This document shows, one piece after another, positions 47,996 to 56,927 of a DNA stretch of 64,000 nt; within the stretch, counting starts at the first letter, position 1, and every line of letters begins with the position of its first letter. This DNA is from Burkholderiales bacterium (GTDB lineage Bacteria; Pseudomonadota; Gammaproteobacteria; Burkholderiales; Burkholderiaceae), in contig JAMFSK010000003.1 of NCBI GenBank assembly GCA_026225235.1, forward strand, positions 124,001 through 188,000. Direction: 5' to 3'. Under the pieces are notes generated by a model that had not been told where the DNA came from, did no database searches, and was given only the letters and a program-made list of their open reading frames with translations. Made by a program: the position numbers and the translations under genes.

Positions 47996-49015
47996 ATGCT
48001 ACGGCTAATTTCTATTGTGTTGTCACGTCGCTTGCTGGCGGCGATTCCGACGCTGCTGGTGTTGTCGCTGGTGGTGTTCGTTGTGCTGCGAATGATCCCG
48101 ACCGACCCTCTCGCGATGATGCTGCCGCCCAACGCGACGGCTGCCGATGCCGCCGCGCTGCGTCACCAGATCGGTCTCGACAAGCCGATTCCGGTGCAGT
48201 TCCTGATCTGGCTCGGGAACGCACTGCACGGCAATCTGGGTGAATCGATTGCTTTCCACCAGGGCGTCACGACGCTGATCGGTTCGACTCTTGCCGCGAC
48301 TTTGGAACTCTGCCTCGCCTCGCTCGTGCTGTCGCTACTGATCAGTGTGCCGGGCGGCGTGCTCGCGTATGCGGTCACCGACAAGGTGTGGGAATTGCCG
48401 GTCGGCCTTGGTGTCGTGCTGATGCAGTCGGTGCCGTCGTTTCTCTGGGCGCTCCTGCTCGTCGCCGTGTTCGGCGTGTTGCTGCCGGTGTTGCCCTTCA
48501 CGGGGCGAGTCGACGACGGCGTGATGATGCCGCACGTCACGGGCTTCCTCCTGATCGACTTTGTGCTCAAGGGGCAGTGGCATGAATGGTTTGGCGCGGC
48601 GCGCCATCTCGTGCTGCCCTCCCTGTCGCTTGCCTTCGGATTCGCACCGCTAGTGATCCGTGTGCTGCGTTCGAGCCTGCTCGACCAGCGCGGCGAAGCC
48701 TATGTCGCAGTGGCGCGGTTGCGCGGCGTCTCGGAGAGCCGGATTCTCTGGCGCCATATGCTCAAGAACGCGGCGTTGCCCGCCTTGACGATGATCGGCG
48801 TTCAGTTTGGCTTTCTGTTTGGCGGTGCGCTGCTCGTTGAAATGATCTTTTCTTTCCCGGGCGTCGGCAACCTGATGTTGCAGGCGGTCAGCAACAACGA
48901 CCTCGTGCTGATCCAGGGCATTGCGATCATCTCGTGCGCGCTGATGCTGCTGATCAATGCCATTGTCGACACCCTCTACGTCATTATGAATCCCCGTCTT
49001 CGCGAGGCCGCATGA
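47996..49015 (+). CDS. Peptide-type ABC transporter permease (DppB/OppB)
   Basis: The 339-residue permease has six predicted TM helices. It shows the DppB opening 'LLAAIPTLLVLSLVVFVVLRMIPTDP', 'LGLDKPIPVQF'-like 'IGLDKPIPVQFLIWLGNAL' and the EAA-type loop 'YVAVARLRGVSESRILWRHML'. It ends 'LLINAIVDTLYVIMNPRLR'. Such importers carry peptides but also opines, oligosaccharides and amide compounds. It overlaps the next permease by 4 bases (ATGA). Confidence 0.93.
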   Translation: MLRLISIVLSRRLLAAIPTLLVLSLVVFVVLRMIPTDPLAMMLPPNATAADAAALRHQIGLDKPIPVQFLIWLGNALHGNLGESIAFHQGVTTLIGSTLAATLELCLASLVLSLLISVPGGVLAYAVTDKVWELPVGLGVVLMQSVPSFLWALLLVAVFGVLLPVLPFTGRVDDGVMMPHVTGFLLIDFVLKGQWHEWFGAARHLVLPSLSLAFGFAPLVIRVLRSSLLDQRGEAYVAVARLRGVSESRILWRHMLKNAALPALTMIGVQFGFLFGGALLVEMIFSFPGVGNLMLQAVSNNDLVLIQGIAIISCALMLLINAIVDTLYVIMNPRLREAA

Positions 49016-50007
49016 ACTCCAAGACCGACACTTCGCGGGTCGATCGATCGTCCGCGCTTGAACCGTCGCCGGGTACAGGCGCGAGTTCAGGCGCCTCGGG
49101 CAAGCAGGCCGCATTGGGTACGAAGTCACGCCGCGCGCGATCAGCCGGCCCCGGAGATCGGGTCACGCGGCTGTTGCGTGCCGTCAATCTCTGGCTCGGC
49201 GGTGCCATCGTGCTGGTCGTGGTGTTCTGTGCGATCTTTGCGCCCTGGCTCGCGCCGCACGATCCGCTCGAGCAGGACCTGCTGCATATGCTGTCACCGC
49301 CCGCGTGGCTGCCCGACGGTGACATGAGCCATCTGCTCGGCACCGACAGCCTAGGGCGCGATGTTCTGTCGCGTCTGCTGTACGGCAGCCGGATCGCGAT
49401 GATCGTCGCAGTGGTGGCCGCGCTCGGCGCGGGTGTCTTCGGCAGCACGCTTGCCATTGTCGCGGGGTATTTCGGCGGCCGCGTCGATCGGGCCATCACC
49501 TATCTCGTCGACCTCTGGATGTCGTTTCCGCCCGTCGTGCTGTCGCTCGTGCTCATGGTCAGCTTCGGCGTCGGTATCGGCAACGTGATCCTTGCGATCG
49601 TGCTGGTGGACTGGACCCGCTTTTGCCGGGTGGTTCGCGCCGAAGTGCTGGTGGTCAGGCAGCGCGACTATATCCTCGCGGCCCAGCTGCTGAACTTCAG
49701 CCACATCCGGATCATGCTGCGCGAGATCCTGCCTGCTGCGTTGCCTCTGATCATCACACTCCTCTCGCTCGAGATGGGGGTGGCGATCACGGTCGAGGCA
49801 TTGCTGAGTTTTATCGGACTGAGTGTGCCGGCCAATGTGACGGCCTGGGGCGTGATGATTGCCGACGCGCGGATCAATATGCATGAGTCGCTCACCGGCC
49901 TGCTGTTTCCGGTGCTTGCCATCGTCATCACCGTGCTGGGCTGCAATCTGCTCGGCGACGGTTTGCGCGTGGTGTTCGATCCGCGCATGCGTTCCAGGAG
50001 AGAGTAA
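49012..50007 (+). CDS. Peptide-type ABC transporter permease (DppC/OppC)
   Basis: The 331-residue second permease shows 'IFAPWLAPHDPLEQDLLHML', 'LLGTDSLGRDVLSRLLYGSRIA' (here shortened) and the EAA loop 'VVRQRDYILAAQLLNFSHIRIMLREILP', all typical of DppC. The first 45 residues are Ser/Gly/Ala-rich and probably disordered, longer than usual. The ATGA overlap with the upstream gene and the 2-base gap to the ATPase indicate one operon. Confidence 0.93.
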   Translation: MNSKTDTSRVDRSSALEPSPGTGASSGASGKQAALGTKSRRARSAGPGDRVTRLLRAVNLWLGGAIVLVVVFCAIFAPWLAPHDPLEQDLLHMLSPPAWLPDGDMSHLLGTDSLGRDVLSRLLYGSRIAMIVAVVAALGAGVFGSTLAIVAGYFGGRVDRAITYLVDLWMSFPPVVLSLVLMVSFGVGIGNVILAIVLVDWTRFCRVVRAEVLVVRQRDYILAAQLLNFSHIRIMLREILPAALPLIITLLSLEMGVAITVEALLSFIGLSVPANVTAWGVMIADARINMHESLTGLLFPVLAIVITVLGCNLLGDGLRVVFDPRMRSRRE

Positions 50008-50009
50008 AG

Positions 50010-51920
50010 ATGCAGACCGAATCGAAGGACGCCAGCGTGCTCTCGCTTGAAGGCGTGACGCTGACCGCGAACATCGGAGCCGGCCCCGTGGCCGCGCTGC
50101 GTGAGCTGCGCCTGTCGATCGGGCGTGGCCGCGTGCTCGGCCTGGTCGGTGAATCCGGCGCAGGCAAGAGCATGCTGGCCCGGCTGGTGTCGGGCTTGCT
50201 GCCGCCGAATTTCAACGTAACGGGTGGTTCGATGCACTTCGACGGGCGCGACTTGCTCGCGATGTCGGCGCGCGACCGCAGGGCGTTGCTCGGGCGCGAG
50301 ATTGCCTTTATCCCGCAGGAGCCGCTGACCGCGCTCAATCCGCTCTGGACCATCGGCGACACCTTCAACGAACATCTGACGCGTATCGGCGTGGCACCGT
50401 CCGAGCGCACGAAGGTCGCGCGTGATGCACTGGCTTCAGTCCGCCTGCCGGTGCCTGACGAGATGCTCAAGCGGTATCCGCATCAGTTGTCCGGCGGCCA
50501 ATGCCAGCGCGTGCTGATCGCAATGGCGTTCGCGAGCGAACCCAAGCTGCTCGTCGCAGATGAACCGACCACCGCGCTCGACGTCGTGACGCAGACGCGC
50601 GTGATGGGGATGCTCGCCGAACTTCAACGCAAGTCTGCGACAGCCGTGTTGCTCATCACGCACGATCTGCGTCTGGCGGCGCATGTCTGTGACGATGTCG
50701 CCGTGATGTACGCGGGCGATCTGGTCGAGTATGGCCCCGCGCGCGATGTGCTCGACATGCCGCGACATCCCTATACGCGTGCGCTCAAGTATGCGAGCCC
50801 CGATCTGTCCGGGCCGCGCCGCCGCTTGCCCGTGCTCAAGCAACAGATGCCCGGCTTGTCGTTGCTCGCGGAGATGCCCGGCTGCCGCTTCGCGCCGCGT
50901 TGCGCCACCGCCGATTCATCGTGCGGCGCGGCGCTGCCGCAGCGTGTCGCGCAGAATGGTCATCGCGTCGCTTGCGCGCAGCCTTGTGAGCACGCTGCCG
51001 AGCTAGCTGATCTCGAGGCCGCGTTGCCCTTGCCGCTTGCAGTCGAGGACGCCCCCCCGGTCGTCGAACTGCGCGAGGCGTCCCTGACCTATACCGCCCG
51101 TGGCGGCATGTTCGGCCAGAACAAGACGCGCTTCGACGCGGTCAAGCCACTGTCGTTGAAGATCATGCCCGGTGAGTTTGTTGGTATCGTCGGCGAGAGC
51201 GGCAGCGGGAAAAGCTCAGTCGCACGTCTGCTGATGGGAATCGAACAGCCTACCGACGGGCGGGTGCTGATCGGGGGAGCCGATCTCACGCATGGCAATC
51301 CCGAGCTCGTGCGACGCGCCCGCGAGCAGGTACAGATCATCTTCCAAGATCCGCAGTCCGCGCTGAACCCGCGCCGCTCGGTCGAGCGTCTGCTGACACA
51401 GGCACTCGAGGCCGCAGGCTTGCCGAATCTCGCCGCGAACGAGCGGCTCACGCGTGCGCAGTCCGTGCTCCGCGATGTCGGACTACCGGTCGACACGATT
51501 TCCCGCTTCCCTTCGCAGCTCTCGGGAGGACAGAAACAGCGCGTGAACATCGGACGTGCGCTATGTGCGGCGCCTCAACTGATCGTTGCGGACGAGATCG
51601 TCTCGGGCCTCGATGTGTCGGTGCAGGCGCAGATCCTGAACCTCTTGCTTGAATTGCGCCGCGAACGACAGATTGCGTTGCTGCTGATTTCGCACGATCT
51701 CTCGGTGGTGCGTTATCTGTGCAGCCGCGTGCTCGTGATGCGGGCCGGCGTGGTGGTCGAGGAGGGGCTCACCGAAGAGGTTTTTTCGAATCCGCGCGAC
51801 CCCTATACGCGCACGCTGATCGATGCGGTGCCGAGCGACGATGCCAGCGTCAGGTGGCCGCCTGTGGCATTCGTGCCGCTGGCCGACAAGGCAGCCGAAT
51901 CGGTCATGTCAGTCTTTTAA
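50010..51920 (+). CDS. Fused peptide-type ABC transporter ATPase (DppD-DppF in one chain)
   Basis: The 636-residue protein contains two complete ABC ATPase domains. Domain 1 has Walker A 'GESGAGKSM' (residues 47-55), signature 'LSGGQCQRV' and Walker B 'LLVADEPTTALD'. Domain 2 has 'GESGSGKSSV', 'LSGGQKQRV' and 'LIVADEIVSGLD'. Between them is the oligopeptide-type C-terminal segment with clustered Cys ('CRFAPRCATADSSCG'). Fusion of DppD and DppF is known for GsiA/YejF-like importers. The cognate binding protein is probably the Tat-exported one at 56928-58481. Confidence 0.94.
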   Translation: MQTESKDASVLSLEGVTLTANIGAGPVAALRELRLSIGRGRVLGLVGESGAGKSMLARLVSGLLPPNFNVTGGSMHFDGRDLLAMSARDRRALLGREIAFIPQEPLTALNPLWTIGDTFNEHLTRIGVAPSERTKVARDALASVRLPVPDEMLKRYPHQLSGGQCQRVLIAMAFASEPKLLVADEPTTALDVVTQTRVMGMLAELQRKSATAVLLITHDLRLAAHVCDDVAVMYAGDLVEYGPARDVLDMPRHPYTRALKYASPDLSGPRRRLPVLKQQMPGLSLLAEMPGCRFAPRCATADSSCGAALPQRVAQNGHRVACAQPCEHAAELADLEAALPLPLAVEDAPPVVELREASLTYTARGGMFGQNKTRFDAVKPLSLKIMPGEFVGIVGESGSGKSSVARLLMGIEQPTDGRVLIGGADLTHGNPELVRRAREQVQIIFQDPQSALNPRRSVERLLTQALEAAGLPNLAANERLTRAQSVLRDVGLPVDTISRFPSQLSGGQKQRVNIGRALCAAPQLIVADEIVSGLDVSVQAQILNLLLELRRERQIALLLISHDLSVVRYLCSRVLVMRAGVVVEEGLTEEVFSNPRDPYTRTLIDAVPSDDASVRWPPVAFVPLADKAAESVMSVF

Positions 51921-52086
51921 GCCGTGTGATGGAGTGATGACTGCCGCCGCGAGGAGACCAGGCGAGGGCGGCCGAAGGGGGCGTGGTGCGAACGGGTTGG
52001 CCGGTTGGGCATGCCCTTCGCCTCCCAGTACAATTGGGTAAAAGGCGGCCGCCGGATCCCGGGGTCGTCCAGCCACGAGACGAGCG

Positions 52087-52794
52087 ATGATTGAAAAAAA
52101 AACGACGACAGCACCCGACCCGGCCGTCAGTAAGCAGCCGCGTCGAACCGCGTTGCGGCAGACCACCTTGATGGAATCGGTCTACCAGGAGATCCTGCAG
52201 CGTTTGCAGCGAGGTCATATTAAGCCCGATGACCGGGTGCTCGACTACGAAATCGCGCTTGAATTCGAATGCACGCGCATGCCGGTGCGCCAGGCCTTGT
52301 TGCGGCTCGTCAACGAAGGCTATCTGGTTGGCACGACACGCGGCTTCGTGACGCCCGATCTCGGCCCAGAGGACGTGCGTGAAATCTTCGAAGTGCGGCG
52401 GCTGATCGAGCCGAGTGCCGCAGCCGGTACGGTCACCGTCCTCAGCGATGCCCAGCTCGCGGCGATGAGTGCGGCCTACCGCAAATGCAAGCGCGCCTGT
52501 GACAAACGCGACATACCCTTGATGATGGAAGCGAATATCGAGTTCCGCGGGATCTGGCTCGAGTCCGTGCAGAACACCCGACTCAAAGGCACCATCCTGC
52601 GGTTCTCCGATCACACACGCAAGGTCCGCCACGGCACGATGACCAAGCGTGGCGTGATGAAGATCGTGGCCGATGGGATGCAGGCTTTGCTCAAGGGTTT
52701 TGTCGAACGCGATCCGGTCGCCGTGCGCGCTGCGACGCAGGCCTTTCTTGACGATGCCGAACAACAGTACTTCCTTGACGAAAACAGTGCCTGA
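52087..52794 (+). CDS. GntR-family (FCD) transcriptional regulator
   Basis: The 235-residue regulator has an N-terminal GntR winged helix ('VYQEILQRLQRGHIKPDDRV', 'CTRMPVRQALLRLVNEGYL') and a C-terminal all-helical FCD effector domain. That domain shows 'PEDVREIFEVRRLIEPSAA' and metal-type residues in 'ANIEFRGIWLESVQN' and 'RVLLRHGTMTK'-like 'KVRHGTMTKRG'. FCD regulators bind organic acids. It lies in the middle of the catabolic genes and is a leading candidate to bind the TCTGAATTCAGA operators (inference). The next gene follows after 13 bases. Confidence 0.9.
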   Translation: MIEKKTTTAPDPAVSKQPRRTALRQTTLMESVYQEILQRLQRGHIKPDDRVLDYEIALEFECTRMPVRQALLRLVNEGYLVGTTRGFVTPDLGPEDVREIFEVRRLIEPSAAAGTVTVLSDAQLAAMSAAYRKCKRACDKRDIPLMMEANIEFRGIWLESVQNTRLKGTILRFSDHTRKVRHGTMTKRGVMKIVADGMQALLKGFVERDPVAVRAATQAFLDDAEQQYFLDENSA

Positions 52795-52807
52795 GGGCAC
52801 GGCCAGC

Positions 52808-53974
52808 ATGATGAACGACTTCGCCGGTGTATCGATCGTGGCGGCGCTCGAAGTGCCGTATCGCCGGCACGCGAAAACCACGACGGCGACCTTGCTCGGA
52901 CAAGCGATTGCCGGCGCCCTTCGGCGGGCCGGCATCGACACGCGTGAGGTGGACGGCCTAGGTGTCGCGTCCTTCACGCTGTCGCCCGACCACGCAATCG
53001 ACATTGCCTGGCGCGCTGGGCTCAGCGTGCGCTGGTGCATGGACGATTGTCAGGGTGGCGCGAGCGGCATCAATCTGCTTCAGCACGCGGCCCGTGCGAT
53101 CCAGGCGGGCGATGCGTCGGTGATCGTGCTGGTCAGCGGCGATCATTTCGAGCCGAAGGATTTCACCTCGCTGGTGGAGCGCTACAACGTCGCCACCCGC
53201 GACTATCTGACACCGCTCAGGACAGGCGGCCCCAATCCCTTGTTCGCCATGCTCACGCAGCGGCAGATGGCAGCGCGGAATTTACGCCGAGAAGACTATG
53301 CCGCGCTTTGCGTCGCCCAACGTGCATGGGCGTCCTTGAATCCGCAGGCGGTCTATCGGGAACCGCTGACAGTCGAGGCTTATCTCGATGCGCCCATGGT
53401 GGCCGATCCGCTTTGCCGGTTCGATTGCGTGCCTGTGGTGTCGGGCGCTAATGCGCTGGTGCTGACCACAACGCAGCGAAAGGGCTGTGCGGACGCTGCG
53501 CCAGGGGTCGCCATCCGGGCCTTGCGTGCGAGCTATAACTTTGACCATCAGCAGGGCGATGGCCTCGCGACGGGTCTGCGCCAAATACGCGACGACTTGT
53601 GGGGCGGTGCAGGGCGCGATCCGGCCGACATGGATGTGGTGTCGGTTTACGACGACTATCCCGCCATGGTGCTCGCCCAGCTCGACGATCTCGGCTTCGT
53701 GCCGGACGGCGACCTGGGATCATGGATCCGGCAGCGTATCGCAACCCGCGAATTTCCCCTCAACACTTCGGGCGGCCAGTTGTCTGCCGGGCAGGCAGGC
53801 GCCGCAGCCGGCATGCATGGACTAGTCGAAGCGCTCACTCAGCTTCGTCACGGTGCCGGCGCTCGGCAAGTTGAAGGGGCGCGGCGGGCGCTCGTCAGTG
53901 GATACGGCATGGTCGAGTACCGCTATGGCATGTGTGCGAACGCGGTGATCCTTGAACGTCAGGATGCGCCATGA
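52808..53974 (+). CDS. Thiolase-like (SCPx/lipid-transfer) protein
   Basis: This 388-residue thiolase-fold protein of the SCPx-like group is normally paired with a DUF35 protein. Seen are 'GVSIVAALEVPYRRHAKTT', 'WCMDDCQGGASGINLLQHA' (possible nucleophile region), 'VVSGANALVLTT', 'VYDDYPAMVLAQLDDLGF' and 'NTSGGQLSAGQAGAAAGM'. The usual GHP block near the C-terminus reads GQA here, so the His is replaced. It may act in retro-aldol or thiolytic removal of a side chain as a CoA thioester. It overlaps the DUF35 gene by 4 bases. Confidence 0.85.
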   Translation: MMNDFAGVSIVAALEVPYRRHAKTTTATLLGQAIAGALRRAGIDTREVDGLGVASFTLSPDHAIDIAWRAGLSVRWCMDDCQGGASGINLLQHAARAIQAGDASVIVLVSGDHFEPKDFTSLVERYNVATRDYLTPLRTGGPNPLFAMLTQRQMAARNLRREDYAALCVAQRAWASLNPQAVYREPLTVEAYLDAPMVADPLCRFDCVPVVSGANALVLTTTQRKGCADAAPGVAIRALRASYNFDHQQGDGLATGLRQIRDDLWGGAGRDPADMDVVSVYDDYPAMVLAQLDDLGFVPDGDLGSWIRQRIATREFPLNTSGGQLSAGQAGAAAGMHGLVEALTQLRHGAGARQVEGARRALVSGYGMVEYRYGMCANAVILERQDAP

Positions 53975-54291
53975 CGACACCACTGACGGTCTTCGCTTGC
54001 GGCGCTTGCGGTCACGCCGATTTCCCTCGTCGCCTGCTCTGCCCCGTTTGCGGCATGGACACGTTTCATGAGGTGGAGGCGGGAGAAGGCCACGTCGAGG
54101 AGATGACTGTCGTCCGGCATCGCGCCGGTGGCGGCGATGCGGATGAAGGGGGCGCGCTTGCCACGGTGCATACCGTTGCCGGCCCGCGTGTGATCGCCAG
54201 ACTTGACGTCTCCGCGCGACGCGGTGATCGTGTCGCGCTGACGATCGAAGCGAACGGTGCGATTGTGGCGCGCCACACCGATTCGCCTTGA
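53971..54291 (+). CDS. DUF35 zinc-ribbon/OB-fold partner of the thiolase
   Basis: The 106-residue protein has an N-terminal rubredoxin-like zinc ribbon ('FACGACGHADFPRRLLCPVCG', cysteines at about residues 10, 13, 24 and 27) followed by an OB-fold. DUF35 proteins bind beside thiolases or hydratases and take part in acyl-CoA channelling, for example in steroid side-chain degradation. The 4-base overlap (ATGA) with the thiolase gene supports a complex. Confidence 0.87.
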   Translation: MTTPLTVFACGACGHADFPRRLLCPVCGMDTFHEVEAGEGHVEEMTVVRHRAGGGDADEGGALATVHTVAGPRVIARLDVSARRGDRVALTIEANGAIVARHTDSP

Positions 54292-54295
54292 CAGG

Positions 54296-55987
54296 CTAGA
54301 CGGTGCGCTTCTTGAACGCTCGCAGGTCGAAACATAACGGGGCTAATAGCGGATTGGCGCCGAATGCCGCAAGGCGTGTCTTCTGCACCTTGTTCGTCGA
54401 GGTCGTCGGCAGAGCGTCGACGAAGGCGATATAGCCGGGTGCCTTGAAATAGGCGAGCCGCTCGAGACACCATTGCTGAAGAGAAGCCGCAGTGGTCCTG
54501 TCGGCCGCGTGCCCCGGCGCGACCACCACGCAGGCCATGACTTCCTCGTCGCGCAGCGCATCGGGCGCGGCGATCACGGCGGTCTGCTGGACGGCGACGT
54601 GTTCGAGCAGGCAAGCCTCGACTTCCAGCGCGGCGATGTTTTCGCCTGCGCGCCGAATGATGTTCTTGAGCCGGTCGACGAAATGCAAGTTGCCGTCATC
54701 GTCGCGCCGGACGATATCGCCTGTATGGAACCAGCCACCTTGCCAGGCGGCATCGGTGGCCGCCGCGTCCTTTAGGTAACCGCGAAAAAAGCCCTGTCGC
54801 TGGTCAGGGCCTGCGCGCCTGACTAGCAACTCCCCTGGGACATCGTTGGCGACCTCGCGGTCCTCCTGGTCGACGAGACGGACGGCCATGCCGTCGCGTG
54901 GCCGGCCGAAGCAACGCGTGCCGATATCGCGCGGCTCGTGGCTCGAGGCGATCACAATCGCGCCGCCCGTTTCGGTCATCGCCCAGGCCTCGATCAACGG
55001 GATGCCGAAGCGCGACTCGAACGTCCGCTGATGGACGGGGTCGACGTTGGCGCCATAGCCGAAGCGCACCTGATGCGAACGCGCGGCATCTGCGTCGGCG
55101 GGGTCATCGAGTCCAAGCAGGATGGCGGGCATCACCCCGAGGTAATGCATGATCGTCGCGCCGCTCGTGGCGACGTCCTGCCACCAGCTACGCGGATGAA
55201 AGCGGTCGAGCTGGATCACGCAGCCGCCCGACAGGACCATCGCCATCGTCGAGCAGGCAAGCGCATTCATATGAAAAAGCGGCAGTGGCGTGATGAGCCT
55301 TTCGACTCCGGTACGCACTTCACACAGGCCGCCTTCGGAAAGGTAGAGTTCTGCAATCGACAGGAAGTAGCGGTTGTCGAGCAGACATCCTTTTGGTTGA
55401 CCCGTGGTGCCCGAGGTATAGACGATCGCGCACTCGTCGTCGAGGGTAGCGGGATGTATATCCGGGACCTCGGCACCGGTCTGTGCGGATGTGGTGATGT
55501 GTAGCGGAAGCGACACTTGCCGCGAGGCGATGTCTTGGCCCGCAGGCGCGCACGCGTCGAAAATGGGAATCGATTCTCCGAGTGCCTCACGTAGTCGCAC
55601 CAAGCCTGAGCCAATTCCGACCGCGAGCGCGATCTCGCTGTGCTGCGCGATATACACGATTTCCTGCGCGTGCGAGTCACCGTTCAAGGGGACGATGCTT
55701 GCACCCAGCGCATTGAGTGCAAAGAAATGGACGAAAAAGTCGGGGCGGTTGTCGACCATCAACGCCACGCGCGCACTGCTGCCATAGCCCGCGCGTGCAT
55801 ACTCGACGCGCTGTGTTTCGATGGCCGCCAGCATCTCGCGATAGCTGAGCGTCAGCGCCGTGCACTCTCCATGCGGGTCGCTTGTATAGACGCGGCGGGC
55901 AGAAGCGGGGATGTGCAGGAAGGGATGATCGGGAAAGCGTCGGGTAGTCTGGACGAAAGCTTCATAAGGCGAATTCGGAAGACTCAT
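54296..55987 (-). CDS. AMP-dependent acyl-CoA synthetase/ligase
   Basis: The 563-residue ANL-family adenylating enzyme has the P-loop 'IVYTSGTTGQPKGCLLDNRY', A5 'EAWAMTETGGAIV', 'GWFHTGDIVRRDDDGNLHFVDRLKNIIRR' (shown in part: A7/A8 hinge) and the catalytic Lys near 'PTTSTNKVQKTRL'. It should activate a carboxylic acid as AMP ester and then CoA thioester. It is similar in layout to carnitine/crotonobetaine-type and cyclohexane carboxylate ligases. It is convergent with the DUF35 gene and divergent from the SDR gene; a shared palindrome lies in the promoter gap. Confidence 0.92.
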   Translation of the reverse strand: MSLPNSPYEAFVQTTRRFPDHPFLHIPASARRVYTSDPHGECTALTLSYREMLAAIETQRVEYARAGYGSSARVALMVDNRPDFFVHFFALNALGASIVPLNGDSHAQEIVYIAQHSEIALAVGIGSGLVRLREALGESIPIFDACAPAGQDIASRQVSLPLHITTSAQTGAEVPDIHPATLDDECAIVYTSGTTGQPKGCLLDNRYFLSIAELYLSEGGLCEVRTGVERLITPLPLFHMNALACSTMAMVLSGGCVIQLDRFHPRSWWQDVATSGATIMHYLGVMPAILLGLDDPADADAARSHQVRFGYGANVDPVHQRTFESRFGIPLIEAWAMTETGGAIVIASSHEPRDIGTRCFGRPRDGMAVRLVDQEDREVANDVPGELLVRRAGPDQRQGFFRGYLKDAAATDAAWQGGWFHTGDIVRRDDDGNLHFVDRLKNIIRRAGENIAALEVEACLLEHVAVQQTAVIAAPDALRDEEVMACVVVAPGHAADRTTAASLQQWCLERLAYFKAPGYIAFVDALPTTSTNKVQKTRLAAFGANPLLAPLCFDLRAFKKRTV

Positions 55988-56033
55988 GAGGGGATACCAG
56001 GTGACTTGAGTTGACGCGTGATTTTTCCCATCA

Positions 56034-56051
56034 TAATCTGAATTCAGAATT
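56034..56051. promoter_or_regulatory. Operator-like palindrome, copy 2 (between ligase and SDR genes)
   Basis: TAATCTGAATTCAGAATT, identical over 18 bases to the copy before the aldolase. It lies 46 bases upstream of the ligase start and 63 bases upstream of the SDR start, so it can control both divergent genes. Confidence 0.75.
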
Positions 56052-56114
56052 GTGTATTTAGAAAACGCCGCGGCTGGCGAGCGGATTCCAAAATCCTTCG
56101 TGGGGAGAAATGAG

Positions 56115-56831
56115 ATGCAGATTGAACATGCGGTGGCCTTCGTTTCCGGCGCGAATCGCGGCGTGGGCGCAGGCTTCATCGAGACCTTGCTTGCACGTGG
56201 GGCGAGCAAGGTTTATGCAGCGGCGCGCGACCCTTCGGCGATCGTTTCGACCGATCCCCGTGTCGTGCGTGTAGCCCTCGACATCACCCATCCCGAGCAG
56301 GTCGCGGAGGCGGCACGCCTGGCCACGGATGTGACCTTGCTGATCAACAATGCGGGCGTCAACGCGCTTGAGCGCATGCTTGAGCCGCGTGACGAAGAAG
56401 CGGCTCGCGCCGAGATGGAGGTCAACTACTTCGGCAACCTGCAGATGTGCCGCGCCTTCGCGCCCGCACTGGTCGCCAACGGTGGCGCAATCGTCAACAT
56501 CCTGTCGATTCTCGCGCGTGTCTCACTGCCTGCGATGGGCTCCTTGTGTGCGTCGAAGGCTGCCGCGTTGCGCTTGACCGAAGGCGTGCGCGCCGAACTT
56601 GCGGGTCGTGGCGTGCGCGTCCTGGGCGTGCTGCCCGGAGCGATCGATACCGACATGAGCCGCCATCTTCCGCCGCCGAAGCTGTCGGTCAGCGAGGTCG
56701 TCGATGCGACGCTGGCCGCACTCGACGGCGGCCCCGACGAAGTGTATGTCGGTGATATGGCGGCAGGTGTCGCAGGCGGTCTTGCCGCAGCGCGTGAAGC
56801 GACCCAGAAGCAGTTTGCAGGCTACCTTTAA
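56115..56831 (+). CDS. Short-chain dehydrogenase/reductase-family protein lacking the catalytic Tyr
   Basis: The 238-residue protein has the Rossmann motif 'AFVSGANRGVGAGFIE', 'LLINNAGVNA' and 'EVNYFGNLQMCRAF'. The Ser strand is 'AIVNILSILARVSLPAMG'. The YxxxK motif reads 'LCASK', with Leu in place of the catalytic Tyr. 'LPGAIDTDM' follows as usual. A normal dehydrogenase reaction is therefore uncertain. The ATG at 56115 follows a GGGGAGA ribosome site. It is divergent from the ligase and shares its operator region. Confidence 0.88.
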   Translation: MQIEHAVAFVSGANRGVGAGFIETLLARGASKVYAAARDPSAIVSTDPRVVRVALDITHPEQVAEAARLATDVTLLINNAGVNALERMLEPRDEEAARAEMEVNYFGNLQMCRAFAPALVANGGAIVNILSILARVSLPAMGSLCASKAAALRLTEGVRAELAGRGVRVLGVLPGAIDTDMSRHLPPPKLSVSEVVDATLAALDGGPDEVYVGDMAAGVAGGLAAAREATQKQFAGYL

Positions 56832-56836
56832 AGTAT

Positions 56837-56881
56837 AAACGGCCGATGGACCCGCTGATTCACGGGTCGCACCGGCCGTTT
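56837..56881. terminator. Bidirectional stem-loop between convergent SDR and binding-protein genes
   Basis: AAACGGCCG pairs with CGGCCGTTT, and inside it GACCCG pairs with CGGGTC. The two-tier stem sits just after the SDR stop and before the stop of the opposite gene, with short A/T flanks. Confidence 0.7.
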
Positions 56882-56927
56882 GTGTACCGCAGCCCGCCCG
56901 CTTGCGCGGGCAGATGTCATTTGCTGA

